The notes under the pieces were generated by a model. That model was not told the DNA's origin. It did no database searches and saw nothing but the letters and a program-made list of their open reading frames with translations. Positions 47,901 through 55,654 of a stretch of 64,000 nucleotides of DNA are shown piece after piece. Positions within the stretch are counted from its first letter, which is position 1. Each line of letters opens with the position of its first letter. The translations under genes and the position numbers were made by a program. The stretch is from Planctomycetia bacterium (GTDB lineage Bacteria; Planctomycetota; Planctomycetia; Pirellulales; PNKZ01): positions 101,186 through 165,185 of the forward strand of contig JAIOPP010000094.1 in assembly GCA_021413845.1 (NCBI GenBank). The letters are read 5' to 3'.

Positions 47901-48797
47901 GACTTGGCGACGGCCCGCGATTCCTTTGCGGCCTATGCCGAGTTGGCGAAGAGCCGGCTGGCGGCGAAGGCCGACGATGCGCAACTGCAGCGAACCGTTT
48001 CGGACGCTTGCTTCCGAGTCGGCATGGTCGAGCTGCGCCTCGGCGACACGGCAACGGCGGCGAAGCAACTGCAAGCGTCGATCGACCTGGCGCAGAAGTT
48101 CGTCGCTGCCGCGCCACAGGATGTTTCGCGACGTTCGTTTCTCGCGAACGTCGAAACCTTGATGGCGCAGCAAGCCTGGCAAGCGCGCAACGCGTCGGCA
48201 GCCGGCACGTGGAGCGATCAAGCGATCGAGCAGGTTAGCACACTTCGGACGCAAGCCGCCGAGAAAGATCGGAAGCAGTACGACGAATGGATCGCCGAGC
48301 TGACGACGCTGAAAACCCGTTGCGCGCTCGCCGAGAAAGCGACCGCCGACGCGACGCTGCTGGAAAAACAAGATCCGGCCTTGCTCGGCGATCTGCTCGA
48401 TTTTCGCATCACGACCTTAACGGCGGCGAAGAAGTACGACGAAGCGCGAGCGGCCGTCGAGCGGCTCGCGACTTTAGACGCGCGGAACGGCGACTATTCG
48501 TTCTTGGCCGCGAAGCGCAGCGCGCAACTAGCGGTCGTAGATCCGATGAACTCCGAAAAACAGATCGAACGTGCGCTCGCGCTGCTGACGCAGGCTTACG
48601 ATGCCGGCTACTTCCGGAGTTTGGAGAATGCCGCGCGGTTCGAGTTCGCTCCCGAGCTAAAATCGCTGCAAGGCAAACCGGCCGTGCAAGAACTGTTGCG
48701 CAAGGTGCGGAAAGACTCGAAGCCCGACGAAGGGGTGAAGCCGGGAGATGCGAAGGTCACGACCGTGCGCTACGGCTTTTCGGCGGACTTGTCGTAG
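44991..48797 (+). CDS. Transmembrane Ser/Thr protein kinase with long repeat region
   Basis: A 1268-residue Hanks-type kinase. The first ~150 residues are a variable N-terminus. The kinase domain starts near residue 157 (ILRPHARGGLGEVFVAM, with a Gly-rich loop), with Lys187 (VALKQILP), catalytic His293-Arg-Asp295 (HRDIKPEN) and VDWGLARPF in place of DFG. A transmembrane helix at ~484-502 separates the cytoplasmic kinase from ~765 residues of helical repeats resembling tetratricopeptide units (for example LGDVSLRRGLPVRALPLL, FDRLGKVSERKNQPKQAL). The repeat part is presumably outside the cytoplasm and senses or scaffolds. An in-frame GTG at 44943 is an alternative start. Its end overlaps the convergent histidine kinase by 28 bases. 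Confidence 0.88.
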   Translation: MSSAESDRNVLFGMTAWRLGIVDREALMAAMYECTVAPSSSLAEVLKRMGKLSDRDRKRVEEALAASPGTAPHDPAGTLDEAGADPARTIETFDSAESLRSVLCDIVSGRPHATLAASDVVLASDKTVAGHQTLDEDSGDAANSSAGAATTPNGKSRFRILRPHARGGLGEVFVAMDEEVKREVALKQILPRQADNDTSRTRFMIEAEVTGSLEHPGVVPVYGLGKQIDGRPYYAMRFIRGMSLEDAIEQYHAAGFLPKSDPAARALELRNLLTRFVAVCNTIEYAHSRGIAHRDIKPENIMLGPYGETLVVDWGLARPFGDVHVHADSDDDSGVGSSISASTTNRPTQMGSIVGTPQFMSPEQAMGRLDLVGPASDVYSLGATLYCLLTDQAAFIAADVRKVLMDVQRGVFPPPRQVKRDVPIGLDAVCRKAMSLKPEDRYSAAKTLADDIEKWLADEPVSALPESRLQRWQRWTRRHKTWTRAAAVAIVAVATVAGTAYVREAGLRSDLQTALADEELARNEAEKARRRADENADIAKQEQLRAMAHAERAEQQSRLALATLKSVLFDIQAKLKNVPAAQTVRQSMLNTVIDGLKQAAGSLKNAPEADQSLVRAHLDLGDIFLDAGALDGGNATDLAEKEFAIAEELAGKRFAADATDNVARRDLGSAYQRLGDVSLRRGLPVRALPLLEKSLALRAAAGIERPDDAAVQRDLAATVQRLGLVNQEMGKLDAAEDFYLQFQAITKKLVDKHPGKSEHDRDLAVAHERLGDLRLSKGDVAEADEYFKQSLEVRRKLVEGAPENVVAVRDLSVTLDRLGELAAQRGDFPAAEDFYQQSLKLRKTLYEDDPNNMQSLRDLLVSYVQLGDISFRRDKLSEAEDYFLFNHEIAQQLAASDPANARFQSDLASSFDRLGKVSERKNQPKQALDHYRKRAAILGKLAKEDPTNLQWQRELSTGLFAVGDTSLLLGDLATARDSFAAYAELAKSRLAAKADDAQLQRTVSDACFRVGMVELRLGDTATAAKQLQASIDLAQKFVAAAPQDVSRRSFLANVETLMAQQAWQARNASAAGTWSDQAIEQVSTLRTQAAEKDRKQYDEWIAELTTLKTRCALAEKATADATLLEKQDPALLGDLLDFRITTLTAAKKYDEARAAVERLATLDARNGDYSFLAAKRSAQLAVVDPMNSEKQIERALALLTQAYDAGYFRSLENAARFEFAPELKSLQGKPAVQELLRKVRKDSKPDEGVKPGDAKVTTVRYGFSADLS

Positions 48798-50827
48798 TCG
48801 CACGGAGAGAAAGGGCGCGTGGCATCGAAGGCCACGCCGCCGACCATGATGCTACCGTCGCCGGCCGCTACCGGAAATTTGAACGACTCCCACACGACCG
48901 GCGACGAGCTTCCGACCGGAGCCGACTCCAAGTAGCGGTGTGCTTGACCGGTTTGCAAGACCTCGAGATCGTGTTGCCGTACGGCGGTTGCGACGTCGTG
49001 CGCGAACAGGGCGAAGTCGTCGTGGCCGATCACTTGTTCCTCGCGGAACTTCAAGACGCCGTAGAAACATTGGTTGACGTAGACGTAGCGCCCGTCGGAA
49101 TCCTTGAGCCAAGCCAGCATCGGCACATGATCCATGAACGACTGAAACCGGCTCCGGCTTTCCGTCAATTCGCGAAGCTCGCGCTTTCGCTCCGTGATGT
49201 CGGTCGCGATGCCGCACAACGACGACTCCGGACCTTCCGCGCCGGGAATCAAAAACTTCACGGCCAAATAAGATCGTAGTTCGCCGTTCGTCGGCACGGT
49301 CTCTTCGACCGTGATCGGCACTCCCTCGGCGCGCACCGCGCGATCGTTCGCCATCAACGAGTCGGCGACCTCGGGAGGATAAAGATCGTAGGGCGACTTG
49401 CCTAAGAACGTACGACGATCGACGTGAAACAGTTCTTCGAAGCGGTTGTTGACGAGCTCGTAACGCCCGAGATGATCTTTGACGAAGATCACGGTCGAGG
49501 TTCGATCGAGGATCGCCTGCAGCCGCTCCTTCGACTTGCGCAGCGCCGCCTCGGCCCGCGCGCGCTCGACCGAGGCCGCTTCCGCAGGGTCTAAGGTCGG
49601 CAGCACGGCGGAGACGATGGTTCCCTTGCCGATCACGCTCTTGATGTCGGCATTGCCGCCGATCGCCGTGGCCCGTTCGCGAATGCCGCGCAGCCCGAAC
49701 TCTCCGTCGGCGGCCGCGGCGACGTCGAAGCCTCGGCCGCGATCGGTCACGGTGACGGTAATGCGCTCGGCGGTGCATTGAATCTCAATGTCGGCCTGCT
49801 CGGTGTTGCCGTGCCGACGGACGTTGGACAGAGATTCCTGCACGATGCGATAGATCGTCATTTCGATCGCAGGCGACCAACGCCGGTCGCCGATGCCGTT
49901 GACGAAGACGACGTTCAATCCATGGTGCGCGTTCTCGACGACGAGCCCTTCGATCGCCGCGGCGACGCCGAGGTCGTCGAGCGTGGCGGGGCGAATGCCG
50001 GCGATCATGCGGCGCGTCTCGGCGAGCACTTCGCCGAGCAGGCGATGCGCTTCGCGCAGCTCGCGACTGACGGTTTCGTCGAACGAGGCGGTGCTCAGCG
50101 CCGAATCCAAATGCATGTTCGCCGCGATCACGCTCTGTACGGTGCCGTCGTGGATATCGTGCGAGATGAACTTGCGCTCGAGCTCTTGAACCTGCAGCAC
50201 CTTCTTCAAAAAGCCGTGTTGAGCCTTGAGCCGGTCTTCCGTTTCGACGCGCTGTTTGATCTCGCGCCGTAGCGCTTCGTTGAGCCGCGTGAGCTCGGCC
50301 GTGCGCGCGGCGACGGTCGCTTCCAGCTCGTTGCGGGCCCGCTCTTTTTCCAACGCCGACGCTTTCGCGAACGTGACGTCTTCCGCGATCCCGCCCATGA
50401 ACCTCAGGCCGAGTGCGGCGTCGCGGCAATGAAAAAGGTAACCCCATAGCCAGCGCACTTCGCCGTCGGGACGAACGATCCGGTATTCGAGCGGAGGATG
50501 AGGGTGAGTCGCATTTTCGAAATAAGTTTGCGCCAACCTAGCGACCGATTCACGATCGTCGGGATGCAAGGTCTCATGCCAGAACGAGGGAGAATCGTAA
50601 AGGCGTTGTCGCGAGCAGCCCCAGATCTCATCGAACTTCGGGCTCACGTAGAGGGTCTTCGTGGCGTCGATCGAGAAAGCGATGAAGACGCGGCCCGATT
50701 GCTCGATCGAGCTGCGAATGAAATCGGCGTCGAGCGTGAACTCGGGCAAGCGCCGGAGCACCTCGGCTTCGGAAAGGCTTCCGAAGTCGAGCGCCGCGGA
50801 TTCGGCAAGCGTTCCGTGTTCGGTCAT
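48770..50827 (-). CDS. Cytosolic PAS-domain sensor histidine kinase (NarX/DesK type)
   Basis: A 685-residue histidine kinase without membrane helices or signal peptide. Domains in order: PAS (residues ~45-155, with VSPKFDEIWGCS), a coiled coil (~155-210), a HisKA_3 dimerisation domain with the motif ISHDIHDGTVQSV (phospho-acceptor probably His226), an HATPase_c domain (~300-405, with NVRRHG, DRGRGF, FGLRGIRERA), then two more PAS domains (~425-540 with YELVNNRFEELF, and ~555-665 with YVYVNQCFYGVL). PAS after the ATPase domain is unusual. No response regulator gene lies nearby, so its partner is elsewhere. Confidence 0.88.
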   Translation of the reverse strand: MTEHGTLAESAALDFGSLSEAEVLRRLPEFTLDADFIRSSIEQSGRVFIAFSIDATKTLYVSPKFDEIWGCSRQRLYDSPSFWHETLHPDDRESVARLAQTYFENATHPHPPLEYRIVRPDGEVRWLWGYLFHCRDAALGLRFMGGIAEDVTFAKASALEKERARNELEATVAARTAELTRLNEALRREIKQRVETEDRLKAQHGFLKKVLQVQELERKFISHDIHDGTVQSVIAANMHLDSALSTASFDETVSRELREAHRLLGEVLAETRRMIAGIRPATLDDLGVAAAIEGLVVENAHHGLNVVFVNGIGDRRWSPAIEMTIYRIVQESLSNVRRHGNTEQADIEIQCTAERITVTVTDRGRGFDVAAAADGEFGLRGIRERATAIGGNADIKSVIGKGTIVSAVLPTLDPAEAASVERARAEAALRKSKERLQAILDRTSTVIFVKDHLGRYELVNNRFEELFHVDRRTFLGKSPYDLYPPEVADSLMANDRAVRAEGVPITVEETVPTNGELRSYLAVKFLIPGAEGPESSLCGIATDITERKRELRELTESRSRFQSFMDHVPMLAWLKDSDGRYVYVNQCFYGVLKFREEQVIGHDDFALFAHDVATAVRQHDLEVLQTGQAHRYLESAPVGSSSPVVWESFKFPVAAGDGSIMVGGVAFDATRPFSPCDYDKSAEKP

Positions 50828-50890
50828 TTGTCTTGAAGACCGGGGGCGTGAATGAAACTCCGAACGTCCTTCGTGAATCTCCGGCTCGAA

Positions 50891-52687
50891 TCAGCTTCCT
50901 CCCACGACGTCGAACTGCGCTTTCGAATTCGCCGGCTTCGAGATCTCGACTTTCAGTTGCGGCGATTCCGAGCCGGAGCCCAAAGCGATGCGCAACGTCA
51001 CGCGGTGCCGCCCTTTGGTCAGTTCGATGGTCGGCTTGCTTTGCGACTCGAACGGCTCCGCATCAATCCAGAGCAGCGTCGGCTCCGTCGAGTCGACGCG
51101 GAAAGTCACGCTGCCCGGCTCGACGACTTCGAGCTCCCCTTGAAGAAACAATACGCTGCCGGGCTTGCCGAGTTCGGCGAGCGGCAATACGCCGGCGGTC
51201 ATACCGTAGGCCGGAGCCCAGGCGTCGGCCGGCGCGTCGAGCACATGCTCGCGAAAGTGCTCGACGTTCGGAGCCTCGGCCTGTAGTTCCGTCGGCAACG
51301 ATTTCAGAACGCGCCAGCGTTGGATCGTCGGCAGCGAGCGAATCGCGTAAGGGCCGGGCCGGCCGAGCTCGGAGATGAACTTCACGAGATCGACGAGCTC
51401 TTGCCGCGTGAGAAACTTCGTCAGGCCTTGCGGCATGAGCGATTTGCCTTCCTCTTCTTCATCGATGTCGGCCGTCGGAATCGTGACGACCTTGCCGCCG
51501 GCATCTTTGACGTTCACGCGTACGTCGTCGCGATCGACGACGATGCCCGTGATCGTTTGGCCGTCGGCCGTGGTGAAGACGCGCGTGACGAACTGTTCCT
51601 TGATCGCGAGATTGGGAACGAGAATCGAATTGGCGACGTAGTCGACCGGCGAGATCGACCCGATCGCGCTGAGGTCCGGCCCGACTTGTCCACCGGCTCT
51701 GCTCACGGCATGGCACTTCATGCAGCTGAGATCGGTGCGGCGAAAGATCCGCTCGCCCCGAGCGGCATCGCCGTGCTCGGCGATCTCCTTCAAGAGCGCT
51801 TGCAGTTCTTCCGGGGTCGGGGGCTTTTGATCGAGCGCAATTCCGGCCGCACTGCTCAAGACGTTCGACAATTCCGGATCGCTTCGTCCGACGGAATAAA
51901 TGTAGCGCAGCGAAAGCTTCGCGGCGTCGGGCGTCAGGCCGGCCGGCTTCAGAGCCGCGGCGAGTTTGTCGGGACCCCCTTTGCGCGTGAGGAACGCATC
52001 GAGCAACGGGCCGACGTCATCGGTCGGGCTTGCGGCCGCGAGCGCCTTCGCGGCGACGTCGGCAGCTTGATTCAAATCGAGCTTGGCGAGCGCCGCGGCA
52101 GCTCGAAAGCGGAGGCTCGCCGACTTCGCCGTCGCCGACACTTCGCCGAGGGCTCGCTGCGCCTCGTCGCCTCCGAGCCCGCCGAGCCCATCGACGGCGG
52201 CATTGCGGAGCGCTTCTTTCAGCGTTTCGTCCGCGACGATCGCTCGCAACTCATCGGCCGCGGAAGCGACTTTCCAAATGCCGGCCAAACGCACGGCCGC
52301 CAAGCGAACTTCATCGCTCTGCTCGCCGGCGGCCGGTTGCAGTAGTTTCTCCACGACGGAGAGATCGCCGGCCGGCTTCACTTTGCGAACCACGGCGGCG
52401 TCGGTCAGCAGTTGCAGCACCTTCGTCGACAGGGCCGCGTCGTAGTCGCCGGCGATCGTTTGCTTCAACACGACGGCGAGATCGTCCGGCTCGCCCCGGC
52501 TGCAGATCATCTCGACGACCGTTCCTTTGCGCGCGGCGGGGAGCTTGCCGCTTTGCAGCAACCGCAACAGCGGAGCGACGGAGCTGGACGACGATTGCGC
52601 AGCTGCCGCACCGCCGTCGAAGACGAAGATCGCGAGGGAAACCGAAAAGACGAGGCGTGCCACGACCTGCGCGACGTTGTCGCTCAT
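50891..52687 (-). CDS. Pirellula/Verrucomicrobium-type haem-binding protein (c-type cytochrome)
   Basis: The 598-residue exported protein (signal peptide residues ~8-30) has HEAT-like helical repeats in residues ~40-300, then a c-type haem domain with CMKCH near residue 329 and the distal region VGPDLSAIG, followed by TGIVVDRDD and LTRQELVDLVKFISELG, matching the PVC-specific haem domain family. A C-terminal beta-sandwich-like domain (ending in LGSGSESPQLKVEISK) completes it. It lies 43 bases after the dehydrogenase gene on the same strand and presumably accepts its electrons. In many planctomycetes the two parts form one polypeptide. Confidence 0.85.
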   Translation of the reverse strand: MSDNVAQVVARLVFSVSLAIFVFDGGAAAAQSSSSSVAPLLRLLQSGKLPAARKGTVVEMICSRGEPDDLAVVLKQTIAGDYDAALSTKVLQLLTDAAVVRKVKPAGDLSVVEKLLQPAAGEQSDEVRLAAVRLAGIWKVASAADELRAIVADETLKEALRNAAVDGLGGLGGDEAQRALGEVSATAKSASLRFRAAAALAKLDLNQAADVAAKALAAASPTDDVGPLLDAFLTRKGGPDKLAAALKPAGLTPDAAKLSLRYIYSVGRSDPELSNVLSSAAGIALDQKPPTPEELQALLKEIAEHGDAARGERIFRRTDLSCMKCHAVSRAGGQVGPDLSAIGSISPVDYVANSILVPNLAIKEQFVTRVFTTADGQTITGIVVDRDDVRVNVKDAGGKVVTIPTADIDEEEEGKSLMPQGLTKFLTRQELVDLVKFISELGRPGPYAIRSLPTIQRWRVLKSLPTELQAEAPNVEHFREHVLDAPADAWAPAYGMTAGVLPLAELGKPGSVLFLQGELEVVEPGSVTFRVDSTEPTLLWIDAEPFESQSKPTIELTKGRHRVTLRIALGSGSESPQLKVEISKPANSKAQFDVVGGS

Positions 52688-52730
52688 GCGTTCTTTGTTC
52701 CTAGCTACGGCGCTACATGACTTCGCTGCG

Positions 52731-55433
52731 TTACTTCTTCGCCGCCGCGGCGGCGCTCTTCACGCGCGCGTCGAGCGTCTTCGTCGTTTCGGCCAGCGTG
52801 TACTTTAGATAATCGTCGTCTTCGTAGAGCAGCGATTCGACCGAGATGTCGATCGCCTCTTGCGTGTGGAAGAAGCTCAAGGCCCGAATCGCTTCCAGGC
52901 GCACGCGCGGGTGAGCGTCGTTCACTTGTTGTTGCAAGAGCGCCAGCGGCTTGGCTACCCGATCGCGCCAATAGCAGAGGACGCGCGTCGCGGCGGCGCG
53001 GGCCTTCGGTTCCGGCGATTTCAGCATCTTCGTCAGATACGCCTCATCGACGACGTCGAGCGCCTGGCGCAGCCAGAGCCCTTCGAGCAGGTGATGCTCG
53101 TAGTTCGGGTCGGACGTGTCGAGGCCGGCGGTCCAGCTTTTCAATTCCGTCATCACTTCCGCCACGTCGCGGTTCCACAGTTCAGTGCGAACGCGAGCGC
53201 GGGTTCGTTCTTCCGGTTCGTTTTTCAACAGGTTCAGCAACGCCGCGATCGGCTCGCCGGCGATCTTGGCCGGCTTCACGAGCGGTTGCTTGGTATAGGC
53301 GATGCGCCAGATCCGGCCGTGGTTGTGATCGCGGTTCGGGTCGCGGAGGTTGTGTTGCATGTGGCCGACGAGCGGATTGAACCAATCGCAGACGTACAAA
53401 GCACCGTCGGGCCCGAACTCGATATCGACCGGACGGAAATTCGGATCGCTCGACTTCAACAACGGATCGACCGGGTCGGCCGCAAAGCCCGACTTCTCTT
53501 CACGCATCTTGTATTGCAGCACCCCTTGGAAGCCGATGCAGTTGTTGAGCAGATAGTTCCCCTGAGCCGCGGCGGGGAAGTTGCGGCTGGAAACGAGCTC
53601 GCAGCCCGCGGTCGGTCGCCATTGCTTCGTCAGAAATTGCTTGAGGCCGCCGTGCTTGTTCGGATAGTCGACATCGCCCGAGAAGGCGGCGCCGAAATAG
53701 TTGGCCCCGCCCGAAGCATCGGCCACGAAGTTTTGTCCCCAAGAGTCGACGATATGCCCCCACGGATTGGCGAACCCGTAAGAGACGAAGACGTCGAAGC
53801 GCCAGGTGCGCGGCTCCCAGCGAAACACCCCGGCGTTCACGCAGCGGCGTGGGCCGTAGGGGGTTTCGACTTGCGTATGGTGGAACGTCCCTTCTTCGAA
53901 GTAGAGCGCGCCTCCTTGGTCGTAGGTGAAGGCGCTGATCGAATGGTGCGAGTCGGCCGAGTCGAAGCCGTGGAGCACGAGTTCGCGGACGTCGGCCTTG
54001 TCGTCGCCGTCGGTGTCTTTCAGGAAGAGCAGGTTCGGCTGTTGCGCGACGAACACGCCCCCCTTGCCGAATTCCAGGCCCGTCGGCACATGCAGCTTGT
54101 CGGCGAACACGGTTCGCTTGTCGGCTTTGCCGTCGCCGTCGGTGTCTTCGAGAATGAGAATCTTATCGTCGACCGGCGTGCCGGGCAGATACATCGGATA
54201 CGACTCCATGGTCGTGACCCAGAGTCGGCCCTTGGCGTCGAAGGCGAACTGAACGGGATTGCCTAGCTCCGGAAATTCGACTTCCGATGCGAACAGGTTC
54301 ACCGCATAACCTTCGGGCAATTCGAACTTCTTGGCGGATTCCTCCGGCGACGTCAGGGAGACCGGGTTCTTGAAGTTGGTTTCGATCTTCGTGAATTCGC
54401 CGGTGCCGGAGTCGTCGATCTTCGCGGCGACTTCCTTCCCCTGCGCGACGTCCCAGATGCGCCGATCGCGCACGGCGATCATCTTGCGGAGCTTGGCGAA
54501 CTCGGCCGGAAAGTTGACGATGCCGAACGGGGCCTTGCGGCCGCCGTAGATGTAGAAGCCGTTGATCGCGCGATAGTCGTAGAAGAATTGCAGGTTCTTT
54601 TCTTGGACTTCGGCCAACAGCTTGGCAGCATCGACTTTCGACACGGGAGCCGCGCCGAACAACGACTCGTCCAACAACTTACCGACGACTTGATCCCCGT
54701 GGCGATTGAGATGCACGCCGTTCATCGTCAGCGGGTTCGCTTTGCCGGCCTTCATCAGTTCGAGCGAGGGGTGAAACAGATCGACGAAGACGACCCCTTG
54801 CTTCTCGGCCACGGCCTTCATCGAGGCCGTGTAGAGTTCGAGGTTCTTGTTCTGTTCGGTACCGTCGGGCAGAGTCGATAGGCCGAGGTTTTCGAACGCG
54901 ATCGGCGAGACGAGCACAATCTGCCGCAGCGTTTCGAGCTTCGGAGGCGCCTTGGTGACGTCGGGAGTCTTGTCCCAATTGCTGCGCGAGGTGGCGAAGT
55001 CGTCGATTCGTTGTGGGCTTTGCAGGAAGCTTTCCAAGTCTTTCTCGAACTGCTTCAAGCCCGCCGGGCCGCGAAACGATTCGTCGAACCCGAACATCGC
55101 CAGGAGGACGTTCGGCTTGTGGTCGGCCAGGGTGTGGCCGTGGTCGCGGAAGTCTTTCGAGCGCGGGCGCAGGCTGAGCTCATCGGCCGACCACCCGAGG
55201 TCGCGCACGACGAGCTCGAGTTGCGGGAAGCGACTGTGGAGCAGCGTCTCGAAACCGCTGAAATATTGCATCCGTTCGGCGAGCGTGTTGCCGACGATCA
55301 CGACATGGTCGCCCTTGCGAAGCTCGAGCTTCGGCAACTCGGCCGAGGCGGCCGGCGTGAGGCAGACCGAGAGGAGTCCGACGATCAGAATGCTCGGAAT
55401 CGACCGCCGGGAAAGCGAAGCGATGCGCATCAT
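52731..55433 (-). CDS. PVC-type membrane-bound dehydrogenase with N-terminal SGNH-like domain
   Basis: The 900-residue product has a signal peptide (residues ~9-30), then an SGNH/GDSL-like domain of ~280 residues (HVVIVGNTLAERM, LLAMFGFDESF and NGVHLNRHGDQVV, the last with the family's histidine). The middle is a beta-propeller dehydrogenase of the Pirellula/Verrucomicrobium type (ELPEGYAVNLFASEVEF, ILILEDTDGDGKADK, FLKDTDGDDKADVREL), followed by HEAT-like repeats to the C-terminus. There is no haem motif; that is on the next gene. The first start offered by the open frame (55976) gives an arginine-rich non-homologous stretch, so the ATG at 55433 is used. Substrate unknown; a periplasmic sugar or polyol is a guess. 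Confidence 0.85.
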   Translation of the reverse strand: MMRIASLSRRSIPSILIVGLLSVCLTPAASAELPKLELRKGDHVVIVGNTLAERMQYFSGFETLLHSRFPQLELVVRDLGWSADELSLRPRSKDFRDHGHTLADHKPNVLLAMFGFDESFRGPAGLKQFEKDLESFLQSPQRIDDFATSRSNWDKTPDVTKAPPKLETLRQIVLVSPIAFENLGLSTLPDGTEQNKNLELYTASMKAVAEKQGVVFVDLFHPSLELMKAGKANPLTMNGVHLNRHGDQVVGKLLDESLFGAAPVSKVDAAKLLAEVQEKNLQFFYDYRAINGFYIYGGRKAPFGIVNFPAEFAKLRKMIAVRDRRIWDVAQGKEVAAKIDDSGTGEFTKIETNFKNPVSLTSPEESAKKFELPEGYAVNLFASEVEFPELGNPVQFAFDAKGRLWVTTMESYPMYLPGTPVDDKILILEDTDGDGKADKRTVFADKLHVPTGLEFGKGGVFVAQQPNLLFLKDTDGDDKADVRELVLHGFDSADSHHSISAFTYDQGGALYFEEGTFHHTQVETPYGPRRCVNAGVFRWEPRTWRFDVFVSYGFANPWGHIVDSWGQNFVADASGGANYFGAAFSGDVDYPNKHGGLKQFLTKQWRPTAGCELVSSRNFPAAAQGNYLLNNCIGFQGVLQYKMREEKSGFAADPVDPLLKSSDPNFRPVDIEFGPDGALYVCDWFNPLVGHMQHNLRDPNRDHNHGRIWRIAYTKQPLVKPAKIAGEPIAALLNLLKNEPEERTRARVRTELWNRDVAEVMTELKSWTAGLDTSDPNYEHHLLEGLWLRQALDVVDEAYLTKMLKSPEPKARAAATRVLCYWRDRVAKPLALLQQQVNDAHPRVRLEAIRALSFFHTQEAIDISVESLLYEDDDYLKYTLAETTKTLDARVKSAAAAAKK

Positions 55434-55654
55434 AAGTTTAAGATCCGGAAATGCGAAGGTGGGAGGGTATGCCGGAGGGCCGATTCTTTCGGAAGGGAAC
55501 GTTTTCGGCAGGTCCTGCCGAGGCCTTATAAGGCTAAGCTCGAAACCCGCGGCAAACAAGGGGTTGAGCGGCATTGCCGACCCGGCGAATCGCCAAGCGT
55601 CGCAGCGCTGAATGCATTTCGGCCGAGGCACGCCGCTCCGGCCTGACGGCGGCG

